A stretch of DNA of 64,000 bases from Kocuria palustris. Its GTDB lineage: Bacteria > Actinomycetota > Actinomycetes > Actinomycetales > Micrococcaceae. The notes beneath the pieces were generated by a model. It was not told the DNA's origin. It saw nothing but the letters and a program-made list of their open reading frames with translations, and ran no database searches. The stretch is taken from contig NZ_JAFBCR010000001.1 of NCBI RefSeq assembly GCF_016907795.1, forward strand, positions 1,426,001 to 1,490,000. The letters are read 5' to 3'. The translations under genes were made by a program, and so were the position numbers. Shown piece by piece: positions 25,180 through 33,521 of the stretch. Each line of letters opens with the position of its first letter. The stretch's first letter is position 1.

Positions 25180-26225
25180 GGATCGCCGTGATCGGCCCGT
25201 CGCGCATGCCGATCGCCCCGCCCTTCGGCGGAGGGCTCGAGGTCTTCGTCCAGCGCATGGTCGAGGGGCTGCGCTGTCGCGGGCTCGACGTCGACCTGTT
25301 CGCAGCCGCAGGCTCCCAGGGGCATCGCCGCGATCTGGAGTTCCCCGGCGTCGACTGGAGCGGGCACGAGCACGGCGCCCGCGACGACCGCTATCCGCCC
25401 GGCGCCCGGGAGTCCGAGACCGCCGCCTTCGCCCGCGTCTGCCGGTATCTGGAGCGTTCCGACTACGACCTGGTGCACAACAACAGCGTGCACCCCTCCA
25501 TCCTGGAGCTGGGCCCCGCCCGTCGCCCGCCGATGGTCACGACCCTGCACACCCCGCCCCAGGACGACATGCAGGGCGTGCTCGGTCGGGTTGCGGGCGC
25601 CTCCGAGAGGTTCTGCGCGGTCAGCCGGTTCACGGCCCGCCAGTGGTCGCTGCCGCGCGCCGCGGAGGTGATCCACAACGGCGTGCAGACGGACCAGTGG
25701 CGCCCGGGCCCCGGCGGCGGAGGGGCGGTCTGGTTCGGGCGCCTGACCCGGGAGAAGGCCCCCCACCTTGCCATCGAGGCCTGCCGCCGGCTCGGGATGC
25801 CGCTGACCCTGATCGGGCGCTGCGCGGATCCGACCTACTTCTCCCAGCGGATCGCTGCACACTTGGGGGATCAGGTGCGCTGGCTCGGGGCCATGGCTCC
25901 GGAGCAGATCATGGACGAGGTCGGGCGGGCCTCGCTGGCCCTGGCCACGCCGCAGTGGGATGAGCCGTTCGGGCTCGTGCTGATCGAGGCGCTGTCCTGC
26001 GGCACTCCCGTGGCCGCGTTCAGCCGCGGGGGCATCCCCGAGATCCTGCGCACCGTGCCCGAGCACCTGGCCCGGCCCGACGACGTCGACGACCTCGTGC
26101 GCGCGGCCCGCGCAGCCCTGCACCAGCCGCGCGCCGAGGCCCGGGCCATCGCGGTCGAGCGCTTCGACCTGAAGGTGATGATCGATCGGTACCTGTCCTT
26201 GTTCGAGGAGGTGATCGCGTCGTGA
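25176..26225 (+). CDS. Family 4 glycosyltransferase
   Basis: A clear retaining GT4, 349 residues. The N terminus IGPSRMPIAPPFGGGLEVFV carries the glycine-rich loop. LVHNNSVHPSILELG, FCAVSRFTARQW and VIHNGVQTDQW follow. The donor domain begins AVWFGRLTREKAPHLAIEA and contains DEPFGLVLIEALSCGTPVAA with the E-x7-E nucleotide-sugar motif, then FSRGGIPEIL. The protein is cytosolic. ATG overlaps the previous stop (ATGA) and the stop overlaps the next GTG. UDP- or GDP-sugar specificity cannot be judged. Confidence 0.9.
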   Translation: MRIAVIGPSRMPIAPPFGGGLEVFVQRMVEGLRCRGLDVDLFAAAGSQGHRRDLEFPGVDWSGHEHGARDDRYPPGARESETAAFARVCRYLERSDYDLVHNNSVHPSILELGPARRPPMVTTLHTPPQDDMQGVLGRVAGASERFCAVSRFTARQWSLPRAAEVIHNGVQTDQWRPGPGGGGAVWFGRLTREKAPHLAIEACRRLGMPLTLIGRCADPTYFSQRIAAHLGDQVRWLGAMAPEQIMDEVGRASLALATPQWDEPFGLVLIEALSCGTPVAAFSRGGIPEILRTVPEHLARPDDVDDLVRAARAALHQPRAEARAIAVERFDLKVMIDRYLSLFEEVIAS

Positions 26226-27214
26226 TCGGCCTGTACGCCCATCATCAGGGGGCCGGGCATCTCACCCGCTGCCGCGCGCTCGCCCGCGCCCTGGCCCCGC
26301 ACGAGGAGGCGGTGATCCTCTCCTCCCACCCCGAGGCCGACGTGGTCCTGCCGATGGACGCCCCCGCCGACGAGCGCGGCGTCACCGCCCACGGGGCGCT
26401 GCACTGGGCGCCGCAGGGCCACGACGGATACACCGAGCGCATGGCGATGATCGCCGCGTGGGTGCGCGATCACCGGCCCTCAGTCGTCCACGTGGACCTC
26501 TCCGTCGAGGTGACGGCGCTGGTGCGCCTGCTCGGGGTGCCCACGACCGTCCAGGCCCTGCCGGGCATCCGCGACGACGCCCCGCACGAGCTCTCCTTCC
26601 GGCTGGCCGATCGGATCGTGGCGGCGTGGCCTGACTGGGTTGCGCTGCCGGCTCACCTGGCGCCGTCAGCCGAGCGGGTGCATCGGGTGGGCGGGATCAG
26701 CCGCTTCGAGGGCCGCGCCCTGTCCGCGGTGCGCGGTCGCGATGCGGCGATCCTGCTGGGCCGCGGCGGCCAGGACGGCTCGCCTGCCTACTGGCACGAG
26801 GTCGCGCGGATCGCCTCAGCTCACCTGGGCGGGCGCTGCCGGCTGCTCGGGCTCGACGAGTGGGTCGAGGACCCGTTCGAGGTCCTCTCCGAGGCGGGGG
26901 TCGTGATCACGGCGGCGGGGCAGAACTCCGTGGCCGATGCAGCCGCCGCCGGGGCCCCGATGATCGTGCTGGCCCAGCAGCGCCCCTTCGCCGAGCAGGA
27001 GACCACCGCGCGCATCCTGGCCGACGCCGGCCTGGCCGTGGTGCCCGAGGCACCCGGTCTGCCGGCGGCGGGCGAGTGGCCGCAGCTCATCGACCGCGCG
27101 CTGCTGCTGGGGCCCCCGCAGGACCGGCGCCGGGCATGGCAGGTCGACGGCGCCGCCAGCCGCGCCGCCGAGACCGTCCTCGGGGCGGCTGGACACGGGC
27201 GGGGCGGGTCATGA
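26222..27214 (+). CDS. MurG-like GT-B glycosyltransferase
   Basis: 330 residues, GT28/MurG-like architecture. The N terminus is GLYAHHQGAGHLTRCRALAR with the conserved GxGHxxR-type loop. The second domain has DAAILLGRGGQDGSPAYWHE and the donor motif ITAAGQNSVADAAAAGAPMI, followed by LAQQRPFAEQETTARILADAG, which closely parallels the MurG/RhlB donor site (G-x-N-x-x-x-E/D ... P). The start is a GTG overlapping the upstream TGA, the end overlaps the next ATG. It probably adds one sugar in the same pathway as the flanking transferases. Confidence 0.82.
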   Translation: MIGLYAHHQGAGHLTRCRALARALAPHEEAVILSSHPEADVVLPMDAPADERGVTAHGALHWAPQGHDGYTERMAMIAAWVRDHRPSVVHVDLSVEVTALVRLLGVPTTVQALPGIRDDAPHELSFRLADRIVAAWPDWVALPAHLAPSAERVHRVGGISRFEGRALSAVRGRDAAILLGRGGQDGSPAYWHEVARIASAHLGGRCRLLGLDEWVEDPFEVLSEAGVVITAAGQNSVADAAAAGAPMIVLAQQRPFAEQETTARILADAGLAVVPEAPGLPAAGEWPQLIDRALLLGPPQDRRRAWQVDGAASRAAETVLGAAGHGRGGS

Positions 27215-28086
27215 GCGCGCCGGCGGCGCCTTCCGTGCACGTCGTGACGGTGTGCTCGATCGGGCGGCGGGACCACGTCCTGCGCCAGCTCGAGGCCGTG
27301 CGGCGCTGGCTGCCCGCGGCCGTCCACCACACGGTGCAGATCGGCCCCGAGCCCTTCGAGGCCCCCGGGACCCGTCGGCTGGATCGCACCGGGCCCGGGC
27401 CCGTGAACCTGGCGGCCGCGCGCAACGCCGCTGGCGACACCGCCTGCGACGCCGGTGCGGACGTGATCATCTTCCTCGACGCCGACTGCCTGCCCGGTCC
27501 CGATCTCGGCGCGGCCTACACCGCTGCGGCTGCCGAGCGCCCCGGGGTGCTGTGCGGACCCGTGACCTACCTGCGCGCGCAGGACCGCCCCTACGACCTC
27601 GACCGGCTGAGCTCGCTGCGCAGCCCCCATCCCGCTCGCCCCGATCTCCCGCGCGGACAGACCCGCTGCGCTCGCCCCGGGGAGCACGTCCTGTTCTGGT
27701 CCCTGAGCTTCGCGCTCAGCGCCGGGACGTGGCGAGGACTGCGCGAGCGCTTCGGCGGCTTCTGCGAGGAGTTCACCGGCTACGGCGGCGAGGACACGGA
27801 CTTCGCCATGAACCTGTCCGCCCACGGCGTCGCGCTGCAGTGGGTGGGCGGTGCCGACGCGTATCACCAGTGGCACCCGGTGTCCTCGCCGCCGGTCGAG
27901 CACCTGGACGACATCCTGCGCAACGCGGAGGTCTTCGCCCGGCGCTGGGGCTGGTGGCCCATGGAGGGCTGGTTCCGAGCCTTCGAGCAGCGCGGTCTGG
28001 TGGTCGCCGACGGACCCGGATGGCGCCGCGCGGGAGCTCCCGACGGCGCACCCGGCACCGACCCGTTCAGCGGGTCAGAAGCCTGA
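27211..28086 (+). CDS. Family 2 glycosyltransferase, galactosyltransferase-like
   Basis: GT-A enzyme of 291 residues and last gene of the rightward operon. HVVTVCSIGRRDHVLRQLEA opens the fold. VNLAAARNAAGDTACDAGAD and VIIFLDADCLPGPDLG carry the nucleotide-sugar and DxD-type site (LDADC). The C-terminal block FGGFCEEFTGYGGEDTDFAM and the following GADAYHQWHPVSSPP are characteristic of the Glyco_transf_7C (galactosyltransferase) region. ATG 27211 overlaps the previous stop. Its 3' end overlaps the end of the convergent GlgC-like gene by 12 bases. Confidence 0.85.
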   Translation: MSAPAAPSVHVVTVCSIGRRDHVLRQLEAVRRWLPAAVHHTVQIGPEPFEAPGTRRLDRTGPGPVNLAAARNAAGDTACDAGADVIIFLDADCLPGPDLGAAYTAAAAERPGVLCGPVTYLRAQDRPYDLDRLSSLRSPHPARPDLPRGQTRCARPGEHVLFWSLSFALSAGTWRGLRERFGGFCEEFTGYGGEDTDFAMNLSAHGVALQWVGGADAYHQWHPVSSPPVEHLDDILRNAEVFARRWGWWPMEGWFRAFEQRGLVVADGPGWRRAGAPDGAPGTDPFSGSEA

Positions 28087-29238
28087 GGGCAGCGTCGCCG
28101 AGCGGTCGAAGCGCTCGGTCACGGCCACGCGGCCGTCGGCCCCGATCAGCGTGACGGCCTCGGCCGTGCCCCGCTTGGAGCCACCGGCGATCTCGGCCCC
28201 GGCATCGACGATCACGTTCTCGAGCTGCACCCCCGCGCCCACGCGCACGCCGTCGAGCAGCACGCTGTGGCGCACGACCGCGCCCTCCTCGACCACGACC
28301 CCCGGACTGAGCACCGAGTGCTCGACCGTGCCCCGGATCCGGGAGCCCGCCGAGATCAGGGACTCCGAGACCTCCGCCGAGGCCGCGATGCGGGCCGGGA
28401 GCAGCTGCGGCTGCCCGGAGACGATGGGCCACTGAGGGTCATCCAGCACGGCGCCGTCGCCGTCGAGGATCTGCAGCTGCGCCGTCCAGTAGGACTGCAG
28501 GGTGCCCAGATCCATCCAGTACCCGTCCATCCGGTGCTCCACGACCCTGCGGCGCTGCACGAACCACGGGATGAGGTCGTGGCCGTAGTCCTCCAGCCCG
28601 CCCTCGGCCTCCTGAAGGTCCTCGAGCGCCTCGATCAGCTGGGGTCCGTCGAAGAGGAACATCTCCGCGGCCACGATCTGCCCCTGGGGGTCCTCGGGCT
28701 TGTACGCGAACTGCCTCACGCGCCCCTGTCCGTCAGTGCTCACCACGGAGTAGCGGGAGGGATCCTCGTCCACTCGGGTGGTGACCAGGGTCAGGTCGGC
28801 GCGCTGGCGCTGGTGGGTGTCGATCACATCCAGGAAGTTCAGCGTGTAGAGGTGATCCGCCGAGAGCACGAGCACCAGGTCCGGGTCGAACTCCCGGATG
28901 GTCTGCTTCTGCCGCAGCAGCGAGTCCGAGTTGCCCTGAGGGAAGCCCTCGCCCTCGGCCCCCTGGAACGGAGGCAGCACATGCAGACCGCCGTGCGTGC
29001 GGTCGAAGTCCCAGGGACGGCCGTTGCTCAGGTGCCGGTTCAGCGTGTGCGGCAGGTACTGCTCGATCACCCACACGTCCGAGAGATGGGAGTGCATGAG
29101 GTTCGACATCGAGATGTCGACCAGCCGGTAGGTCCCGGCCACCGGCAGCGCGGGCTTGACCCGATGCTCCGTCAGGGCGTCCAGCCGCGTGCCCTTGCCC
29201 CCGGCCAGGACCATCGCCATCGTCCGCGGAATGCGCAT
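28075..29238 (-). CDS. glgC: GlgC-like glucose-1-phosphate adenylyltransferase
   Basis: Sugar-1-phosphate nucleotidyltransferase, 387 residues, slightly short for GlgC. The pyrophosphorylase loop VLAGGKGTRLDALTEHRVKP (about 9-28) has the catalytic Arg and Lys. YRLVDISMSNLMHS, LVLVLSADHLYTLNF, YAYKPEDP-like FAYKPEDPQG and MDGYWMDLGTLQSYW match the family. A left-handed beta-helix follows, beginning at PARIAASAEVSES, with SVLSPGVVVEEGAVVRHSVL. It makes ADP-glucose for glycogen or another nucleotide sugar. The loop PALPVAGTYR differs from the usual PAVPFGG. ATG 29238 has GAGGAGAG 9 bases upstream. No glgA or glgB is in the window, so a role in surface-glycan sugar supply next door is an alternative. 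Confidence 0.82.
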   Translation of the reverse strand: MRIPRTMAMVLAGGKGTRLDALTEHRVKPALPVAGTYRLVDISMSNLMHSHLSDVWVIEQYLPHTLNRHLSNGRPWDFDRTHGGLHVLPPFQGAEGEGFPQGNSDSLLRQKQTIREFDPDLVLVLSADHLYTLNFLDVIDTHQRQRADLTLVTTRVDEDPSRYSVVSTDGQGRVRQFAYKPEDPQGQIVAAEMFLFDGPQLIEALEDLQEAEGGLEDYGHDLIPWFVQRRRVVEHRMDGYWMDLGTLQSYWTAQLQILDGDGAVLDDPQWPIVSGQPQLLPARIAASAEVSESLISAGSRIRGTVEHSVLSPGVVVEEGAVVRHSVLLDGVRVGAGVQLENVIVDAGAEIAGGSKRGTAEAVTLIGADGRVAVTERFDRSATLPSGF

Positions 29239-29420
29239 GCGGGCCCTCTCCTCATCGTGAGTGTCCTGCCGACGATCGTAGTCGCGCGATCCCGGGATGA
29301 GGGTGACAGAGGCAGGCCCGTGCCATAGTGTCCCGACCCACGGGCCGCCCGTGCGCTCCTCCCCTGCCCGGGAGGCCGCATCGCACCGCAGACCGGCCCT
29401 CCCTCGTCCCGAACGGATCC

Positions 29421-29855
29421 ATGACGCTCCCCGCTGACACCACCCCGGCCGCCCTCGACCCGCAGTCGCGCTGCCCCTGCGGCTCCGGCGACGTCTACGG
29501 CGGCTGCTGCCTGCCGCTGCACCAGGGCAGGCCCGCACCCACGGCAGAAGCCCTCATGCGCTCGCGCTTCAGCGCCTTCGCGGTGGGCGATGAGCAGCAC
29601 CTGCTGCGCACCTGGCACCCCGACACCCGGCCCGAGAACCTCGAGCTGGATCCGGACCTGCGCTGGTACCGCCTCGACATCCACGCCACCACCGGCGGCG
29701 GCCCGTTCGAGGAGTGGGGCACGGTCGACTTCACCGCCCACTACCGGCCCATGCCCGGGACCGACGCCCCGCGCGGCAGCCAGCACGAGAACTCCCGCTT
29801 CCGCCGCGTGGACGGGCAGTGGCTCTACCTCGACGGCGCCGTCCACTCCGCCTGA
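29421..29855 (+). CDS. YchJ-family SEC-C motif protein
   Basis: A 144-residue protein of the UPF0225/YchJ family. The N-terminal SEC-C zinc motif is CPCGSGDVYGGCC (about 17-29). The second part is NTF2-like: EALMRSRFSAFAVGDEQHLL, RTWHPDTRPE, and FTAHYRPMPG with HENSRFRRVDGQWLYLDG. ATG 29421 is chosen to place the zinc motif about 17 residues from the start as in the family; the longer frame to 29328 overlaps the leader of the divergent nucleotidyltransferase gene. Function is unknown although zinc binding is likely. Confidence 0.88.
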   Translation: MTLPADTTPAALDPQSRCPCGSGDVYGGCCLPLHQGRPAPTAEALMRSRFSAFAVGDEQHLLRTWHPDTRPENLELDPDLRWYRLDIHATTGGGPFEEWGTVDFTAHYRPMPGTDAPRGSQHENSRFRRVDGQWLYLDGAVHSA

Positions 29856-30002
29856 CGGAGGAGCCGGCGATGCGGAGGTGTGGCCGGTTCCACACCCCGC
29901 CGGCCCATATCGGCCGCGGCGGGCCCGGCGACCCGCCGTAGAATCGGCGGATCCGTCGGCGTGCCGCATGACCGACGGCGCCCTTCTCGAGAGAGCCGCA
30001 CC

Positions 30003-31559
30003 ATGTCCTCACCCTCCTCGCGCGACTCGTCGCAGCCACCCTGGCAGGCCTCCGACGCCCCGTCCGAGCACACCGCGCCCGCCTCCCCGGAGCAAGCGAC
30101 CGCCACCGGCACCGACGTCGCCGCACCCCCGTCGGCGCCCAAGGGCGGCCTCGACCGCTGGTTCAAGGTGACCGAGCGCGGCTCCACCATGGGCCGCGAG
30201 GTCCGCGGCGGCGTCGCCACGTTCATCGCCATGAGCTACATCGTGGTGCTCAACCCCCTGATCCTGGGGCTGGGCGCGGACTCGACCGGCGCCACGCTGG
30301 GCGTGGACCGCGTGGCCGCCATGACCGCCCTGATCGGCGGCGTCATGACGATCCTGATGGGCGTCGTGGCCAAGACCCCGTTCGCCGTGGCCACCGGCCT
30401 GGGAGTCAACGCGTTCCTGGCCGTCACGATCGCCACCACGCCCGGGCTGACCTGGGCGCAGGCCATGGGGCTGATCATCTGGGCCGGCGTGATCATGTTC
30501 GTGCTCGTGCTCACCGGCTTCCGCACCGCGGTGTTCAACGCCGTGCCGGCCTCGCTGAAGTCGGCGATCGTCGTGGGCATCGGCCTGTTCATCGCGCTGG
30601 TCGGCCTCGTCAACGCGGGCTTCGTGCGCCGCATGCCGGATGCCGCCGGGACCACCGTGCCCGTGGACCTGGGCGTGGGCGGCGAGCTCATCGGCTGGCC
30701 GCTGCTGACCTTCGTGATCACGCTGCTGCTGACGATCACCCTCATGGTGCGCAACATCCGCGGGGCCATCCTGATCGCGGTGCTCAGCGGCACGGTGCTG
30801 GCGCACATCCTGGAGGCCGTCGCGCCGTCCGGCTCCTCCGCCGAGAATCCGGCCGGCTGGTCGCTCGTGGTGCCCTCGACCCCCACCGGCCTGTTCTCGC
30901 TTCCGGACCTCTCCCTGGTGGGCGAGGCCGACCCGGTCGGGCTGTGGACCCAGCTGGGCGTCACGACCGTGCTGCTGCTGATCTTCACGATCCTGCTGTC
31001 CATCTTCTTCGACGCCATGGGCACCATGGTCGGGCTCTCCGAGCAGGCCGGTCTGGTCAAGGACGGGAAGATCGACAACGTCGACCGCATCCTGCTCATC
31101 GACGCCGCGGGCGCGGTGGCCGGCGGCGCGGGCTCGGTGTCCTCGAACCAGATCTTCGTGGAGTCCTCGACCGGCATCGCCGAGGGCGCGCGCACCGGCC
31201 TGGCCAACGTGGTCACGGGCCTGCTGTTCCTGGCCGCCATGTTCATCACCCCGCTGGTCGAGGTCGTGCCGTTCGAGGCCGTGGCCCCGGCCATGGTGGT
31301 CGTGGGCTTCCTGATGGCCAAGAACGTCGTGCGCATCGACTGGGACGACTGGGGCATCGCGGTGCCGTCGTTCCTGACCTTCGTGCTCATGCCGTTCACG
31401 TACTCGATCGCCGACGGCATCGGCGCCGGCTTCATCTCCTACGTGTTCATCCGCGTGGTGCAGGGCCGGATCCGCGAGATCCACCCGCTGATGTGGGTCG
31501 TGGCCGCGGCCTTCGTGGCGTACTTCGGCATCGGGGTGATCGAGGGCTGGATCCTCTGA
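30003..31559 (+). CDS. NCS2-family purine permease, AzgA type
   Basis: Purine nucleobase (adenine, guanine or hypoxanthine) proton symporter, 518 residues and about 13 transmembrane segments. A 55-residue disordered, Ser/Pro/Ala-rich leader precedes LDRWFKVTERGSTMGREVRG. AzgA signatures are AMSYIVVLNPLIL, GLGVNAFLAVTIA, VPASLKSAIVVGIGLFIALVG, FFDAMGTMVGLSEQAGL and SSTGIAEGARTGLANV (family TM10 region). ATG 30003 follows GAGAGAG. I looked for a purine riboswitch in 29856-30002 and saw no convincing aptamer. A very long hairpin follows the gene. Confidence 0.93.
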   Translation: MSSPSSRDSSQPPWQASDAPSEHTAPASPEQATATGTDVAAPPSAPKGGLDRWFKVTERGSTMGREVRGGVATFIAMSYIVVLNPLILGLGADSTGATLGVDRVAAMTALIGGVMTILMGVVAKTPFAVATGLGVNAFLAVTIATTPGLTWAQAMGLIIWAGVIMFVLVLTGFRTAVFNAVPASLKSAIVVGIGLFIALVGLVNAGFVRRMPDAAGTTVPVDLGVGGELIGWPLLTFVITLLLTITLMVRNIRGAILIAVLSGTVLAHILEAVAPSGSSAENPAGWSLVVPSTPTGLFSLPDLSLVGEADPVGLWTQLGVTTVLLLIFTILLSIFFDAMGTMVGLSEQAGLVKDGKIDNVDRILLIDAAGAVAGGAGSVSSNQIFVESSTGIAEGARTGLANVVTGLLFLAAMFITPLVEVVPFEAVAPAMVVVGFLMAKNVVRIDWDDWGIAVPSFLTFVLMPFTYSIADGIGAGFISYVFIRVVQGRIREIHPLMWVVAAAFVAYFGIGVIEGWIL

Positions 31560-31576
31560 CCGTCTGATCCCCACCC

Positions 31577-31638
31577 CGCCGAGTGGATCCTCAGTTGCGC
31601 TATTCCGCCTTTCAGCGCAACTGGGGATCCACTCGGCG
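31577..31638. repeat. 62-base hairpin with 25-bp stem between convergent genes
   Basis: 31577-31601 pairs with 31614-31638 over 25 bp with only one non-Watson-Crick pair, around a 12-base loop (31602-31613). It sits between the NCS2 permease stop and the spermidine-synthase-like gene stop, and TTT/AAA-like bases flank or fill the loop, so it can act as a bidirectional terminator. Stem length and the GGATCC-centred arms are unlike the other terminators here and suggest a mobile palindromic element. Confidence 0.75.
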
Positions 31639-31640
31639 TT

Positions 31641-32522
31641 TCAGGGGGCGGGGTCTCGGCGGGGCGGGACGGTCCCGACGAATGCGCGCACCCAGCTCGC
31701 GTCCTTGTGCTGAGCGGGCACCGGGTCGATCAGCAGCTCGCGCTCCATGGCCGCGGCCTCCGGCGAGGCAGCTGCGGGCAGGGGCGCATGGGAGGCGGCC
31801 AGAACGACGTTGCCGTAGCGGCGCCCCTTGAGCATCGCCGGATCGGCGACGGCGGCCACGTGCTCGAACACCTCCCGCAGCGCCGCCGCCTCCGCGCGGG
31901 CTCCCTGCAGATCGCGGGTGTCGCCGACGTTGAGCAGGTACAGCCCGCCCGGGGCCAGCACACGATCGACCTGACGGGCGAACTCCACGGTGGTCAGCGG
32001 CTCGGGCGTCACAGAGCCGGCGAAGACGTCGCGGATCACGACCTCGCGCGTGGACTCGGTCAGCGACTCGGTGACCTCCCGAGCCTCCCCGGCGCGCACG
32101 CGCAGCAGCGGGGCCCGCGGCAGGTCGAACCAGCCGCGCACGAGCTCGACGAGCCGCGCGTCCAGCTCCACGACCACCTGCCGGGCCTGCGGCCACTGCC
32201 AGTGGACCCAGTGGGCCATGGAGCAGGCGCCGCCGCCCAGATGAAGCACGCGCAGGCTCGTCGGGTCCAGGTGCGCGGACACGTGCGTCCGCAGCATCGC
32301 GGCCATCCAGCGCATGTACTCGAAGTCGAGCAGCTCGGGCCGGGAAGGGTCCACGTGCGAGGACGGGACGCCGTTGACGAGCACCGTCCAGGCGCCGGGG
32401 CTCAGGTCATCCGGACGCAGCTCGACCTCTCCCGTGGCGATCGGCCACGTCCCGGGCTGCAGCGCATCCGGATCCTCGGAGGCCTGTGCATCGTCCCTGC
32501 GGTTCCTGCGCTGTCGGCCCAT
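31641..32522 (-). CDS. Spermidine synthase-like methyltransferase-fold protein
   Basis: 293 residues with the polyamine synthase fold. The AdoMet-type loop is LRVLHLGGGACSMAHWVHWQ, the acidic ribose-binding strand is VVVELDARLVELVRGWFDLP, and VVIRDVFAGSVTPEPLTTVEF corresponds to the region with the catalytic Asp (here RDVFAG). Actinobacteria commonly carry such stand-alone SpeE-like proteins without SpeD, and their true substrate is unsettled. ATG 32522 is the start used; the frame continues upstream through the next gene. The 10-base gap to the upstream GNAT gene suggests one transcript. Confidence 0.8.
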   Translation of the reverse strand: MGRQRRNRRDDAQASEDPDALQPGTWPIATGEVELRPDDLSPGAWTVLVNGVPSSHVDPSRPELLDFEYMRWMAAMLRTHVSAHLDPTSLRVLHLGGGACSMAHWVHWQWPQARQVVVELDARLVELVRGWFDLPRAPLLRVRAGEAREVTESLTESTREVVIRDVFAGSVTPEPLTTVEFARQVDRVLAPGGLYLLNVGDTRDLQGARAEAAALREVFEHVAAVADPAMLKGRRYGNVVLAASHAPLPAAASPEAAAMERELLIDPVPAQHKDASWVRAFVGTVPPRRDPAP

Positions 32523-32532
32523 GCGCGCCAGT

Positions 32533-33066
32533 CTAGGAGCGGCGCATCCGGAAGGTCTCCTGCCCGGACCAGGGGCCGTCGGCCTGATAGGACGGGCCGA
32601 TGCGCTCGAACCCGTTCTTGGCGTAGAAGGCCTCCGCCCGCGCATTGCCCGCCATGATCCAGAGGTAGACCGGGTCGTGGCCCTCGACGGCCTCGTCGAG
32701 CAGCTGCCGACCCAGTCCGGAGCCGTGCAGGCGCTCCAGGACGTAGAGCTTCACGAGCTCGCGCTCGGGCTGAAGGTCGGGCTCGAACTGCAGCTCCCAG
32801 CGCTGGGGGCCGTCGCACACCGTGGCGAATCCCGCAGGCTCGCCCGTGCCGTCGAGCCCCAGCACCACGCGGCCGGTGGGATCGGAGAGGAACTCACGGT
32901 CCTCGGCGGCGATGGCCGCCACCGACTCCTCCGAGAGCAGGGCCTCGGCGAAGTCCTGGCCGTACAGCGGCTGGTAGGTCTCGCGCAGGCAGGCGACGTG
33001 CAGCCGGGTCAGGACGTCGGCGTCGTCGGGACCGGCGACGCGCGTGGACCAGGCGACGGAGCTCAG
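32533..33066 (-). CDS. GNAT-family N-acetyltransferase
   Basis: Acetyl-CoA-dependent N-acetyltransferase of about 177 residues. The fold is clear: DADVLTRLHVACLRETYQPL (first helices), GRVVLGLDGTGEPAGFATVC, LYVLERLHGSGLGRQLLDEA with the acetyl-CoA loop R-L-H-G-S-G-L-G, and NARAEAFYAKNGFERIG. There is no ATG, GTG or TTG between the upstream overlap and this domain. A CTG at 33066-33064 overlaps the stop of the preceding gene as CTGA, in the same geometry as the ATGA/GTGA couplings elsewhere here, so a rare CTG start is proposed. A start further upstream inside the neighbouring gene is the alternative. Substrate unknown. Confidence 0.75.
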   Translation of the reverse strand: MSSVAWSTRVAGPDDADVLTRLHVACLRETYQPLYGQDFAEALLSEESVAAIAAEDREFLSDPTGRVVLGLDGTGEPAGFATVCDGPQRWELQFEPDLQPERELVKLYVLERLHGSGLGRQLLDEAVEGHDPVYLWIMAGNARAEAFYAKNGFERIGPSYQADGPWSGQETFRMRRS

Positions 33067-33404
33067 GACTCGTCCTGGGCTGCGTGCCCGCTCTCGAGCT
33101 GCTGGCGCTGGATCGCGGCCTCGAGACGTTCGACCTTGCCGTCGAGCTCTCCGGAGTGGCCGGGGCGGATGTCCGCCTTGAGCACGAGCGAGACGCGCGG
33201 GCCATAGCGCCCGACGGCCTCGGTGGCCTCCTTCACGACGGCCATCACCTCGTCCCACTCCCCCTCGATGCTCGTGAACATCGAGTCGGTGCGGTACGGA
33301 AGCCCGGAGTCGCGGACGACCTGGACAGCGGCTGCCACGGCGTCGTGGACGGAGCCGGCGGGGTTGTCCCCGCCCATGGGCGATACGGAGAAGGCGACGA
33401 TCAT
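33063..33404 (-). CDS. MTH1187-family thiamine-binding-like protein
   Basis: A 113-residue protein of the MTH1187/YkoF-like (UPF0045) family, ferredoxin-like fold, reported for relatives to bind thiamine or its precursors. The N terminus MIVAFSVSPMG, then GSVHDAVAAAVQVVRDSGLP, YRTDSMFTSIEGEWDEVMAV and VSLVLKADIRPG are close to the family consensus (V.P.GT....V......G...E..P..T.IEGE.DE....I). The ATG at 33404 gives the expected start. It overlaps the GNAT gene by 4 bases. The IS element is inserted 112 bases upstream and may have displaced its promoter. Confidence 0.87.
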   Translation of the reverse strand: MIVAFSVSPMGGDNPAGSVHDAVAAAVQVVRDSGLPYRTDSMFTSIEGEWDEVMAVVKEATEAVGRYGPRVSLVLKADIRPGHSGELDGKVERLEAAIQRQQLESGHAAQDES

Positions 33405-33515
33405 GCCCCCAGCGTAAGCCTGCTCACCGGCGCTCGGACAGGGCCCCCGTCGACGACCGCCATGTGAAACCCCGGGGAAGCCCGGGCAACCCCGGGTCCG
33501 GCGGCAGGCCCACCG

Positions 33516-33521
33516 CCTAGG
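33516..33521. repeat. Target-site duplication CCTAGG, left copy
   Basis: CCTAGG directly flanks the left end of the IS481-type element and is repeated at 34638-34643. It fits the NCTAGN target preference known for IS481. Confidence 0.9.

Noticed and set aside
29856-30002. Purine riboswitch upstream of the NCS2 permease
   Set aside because: I could not find the three-way junction core or conserved loop bases; the region contains only short GC-rich dyads.
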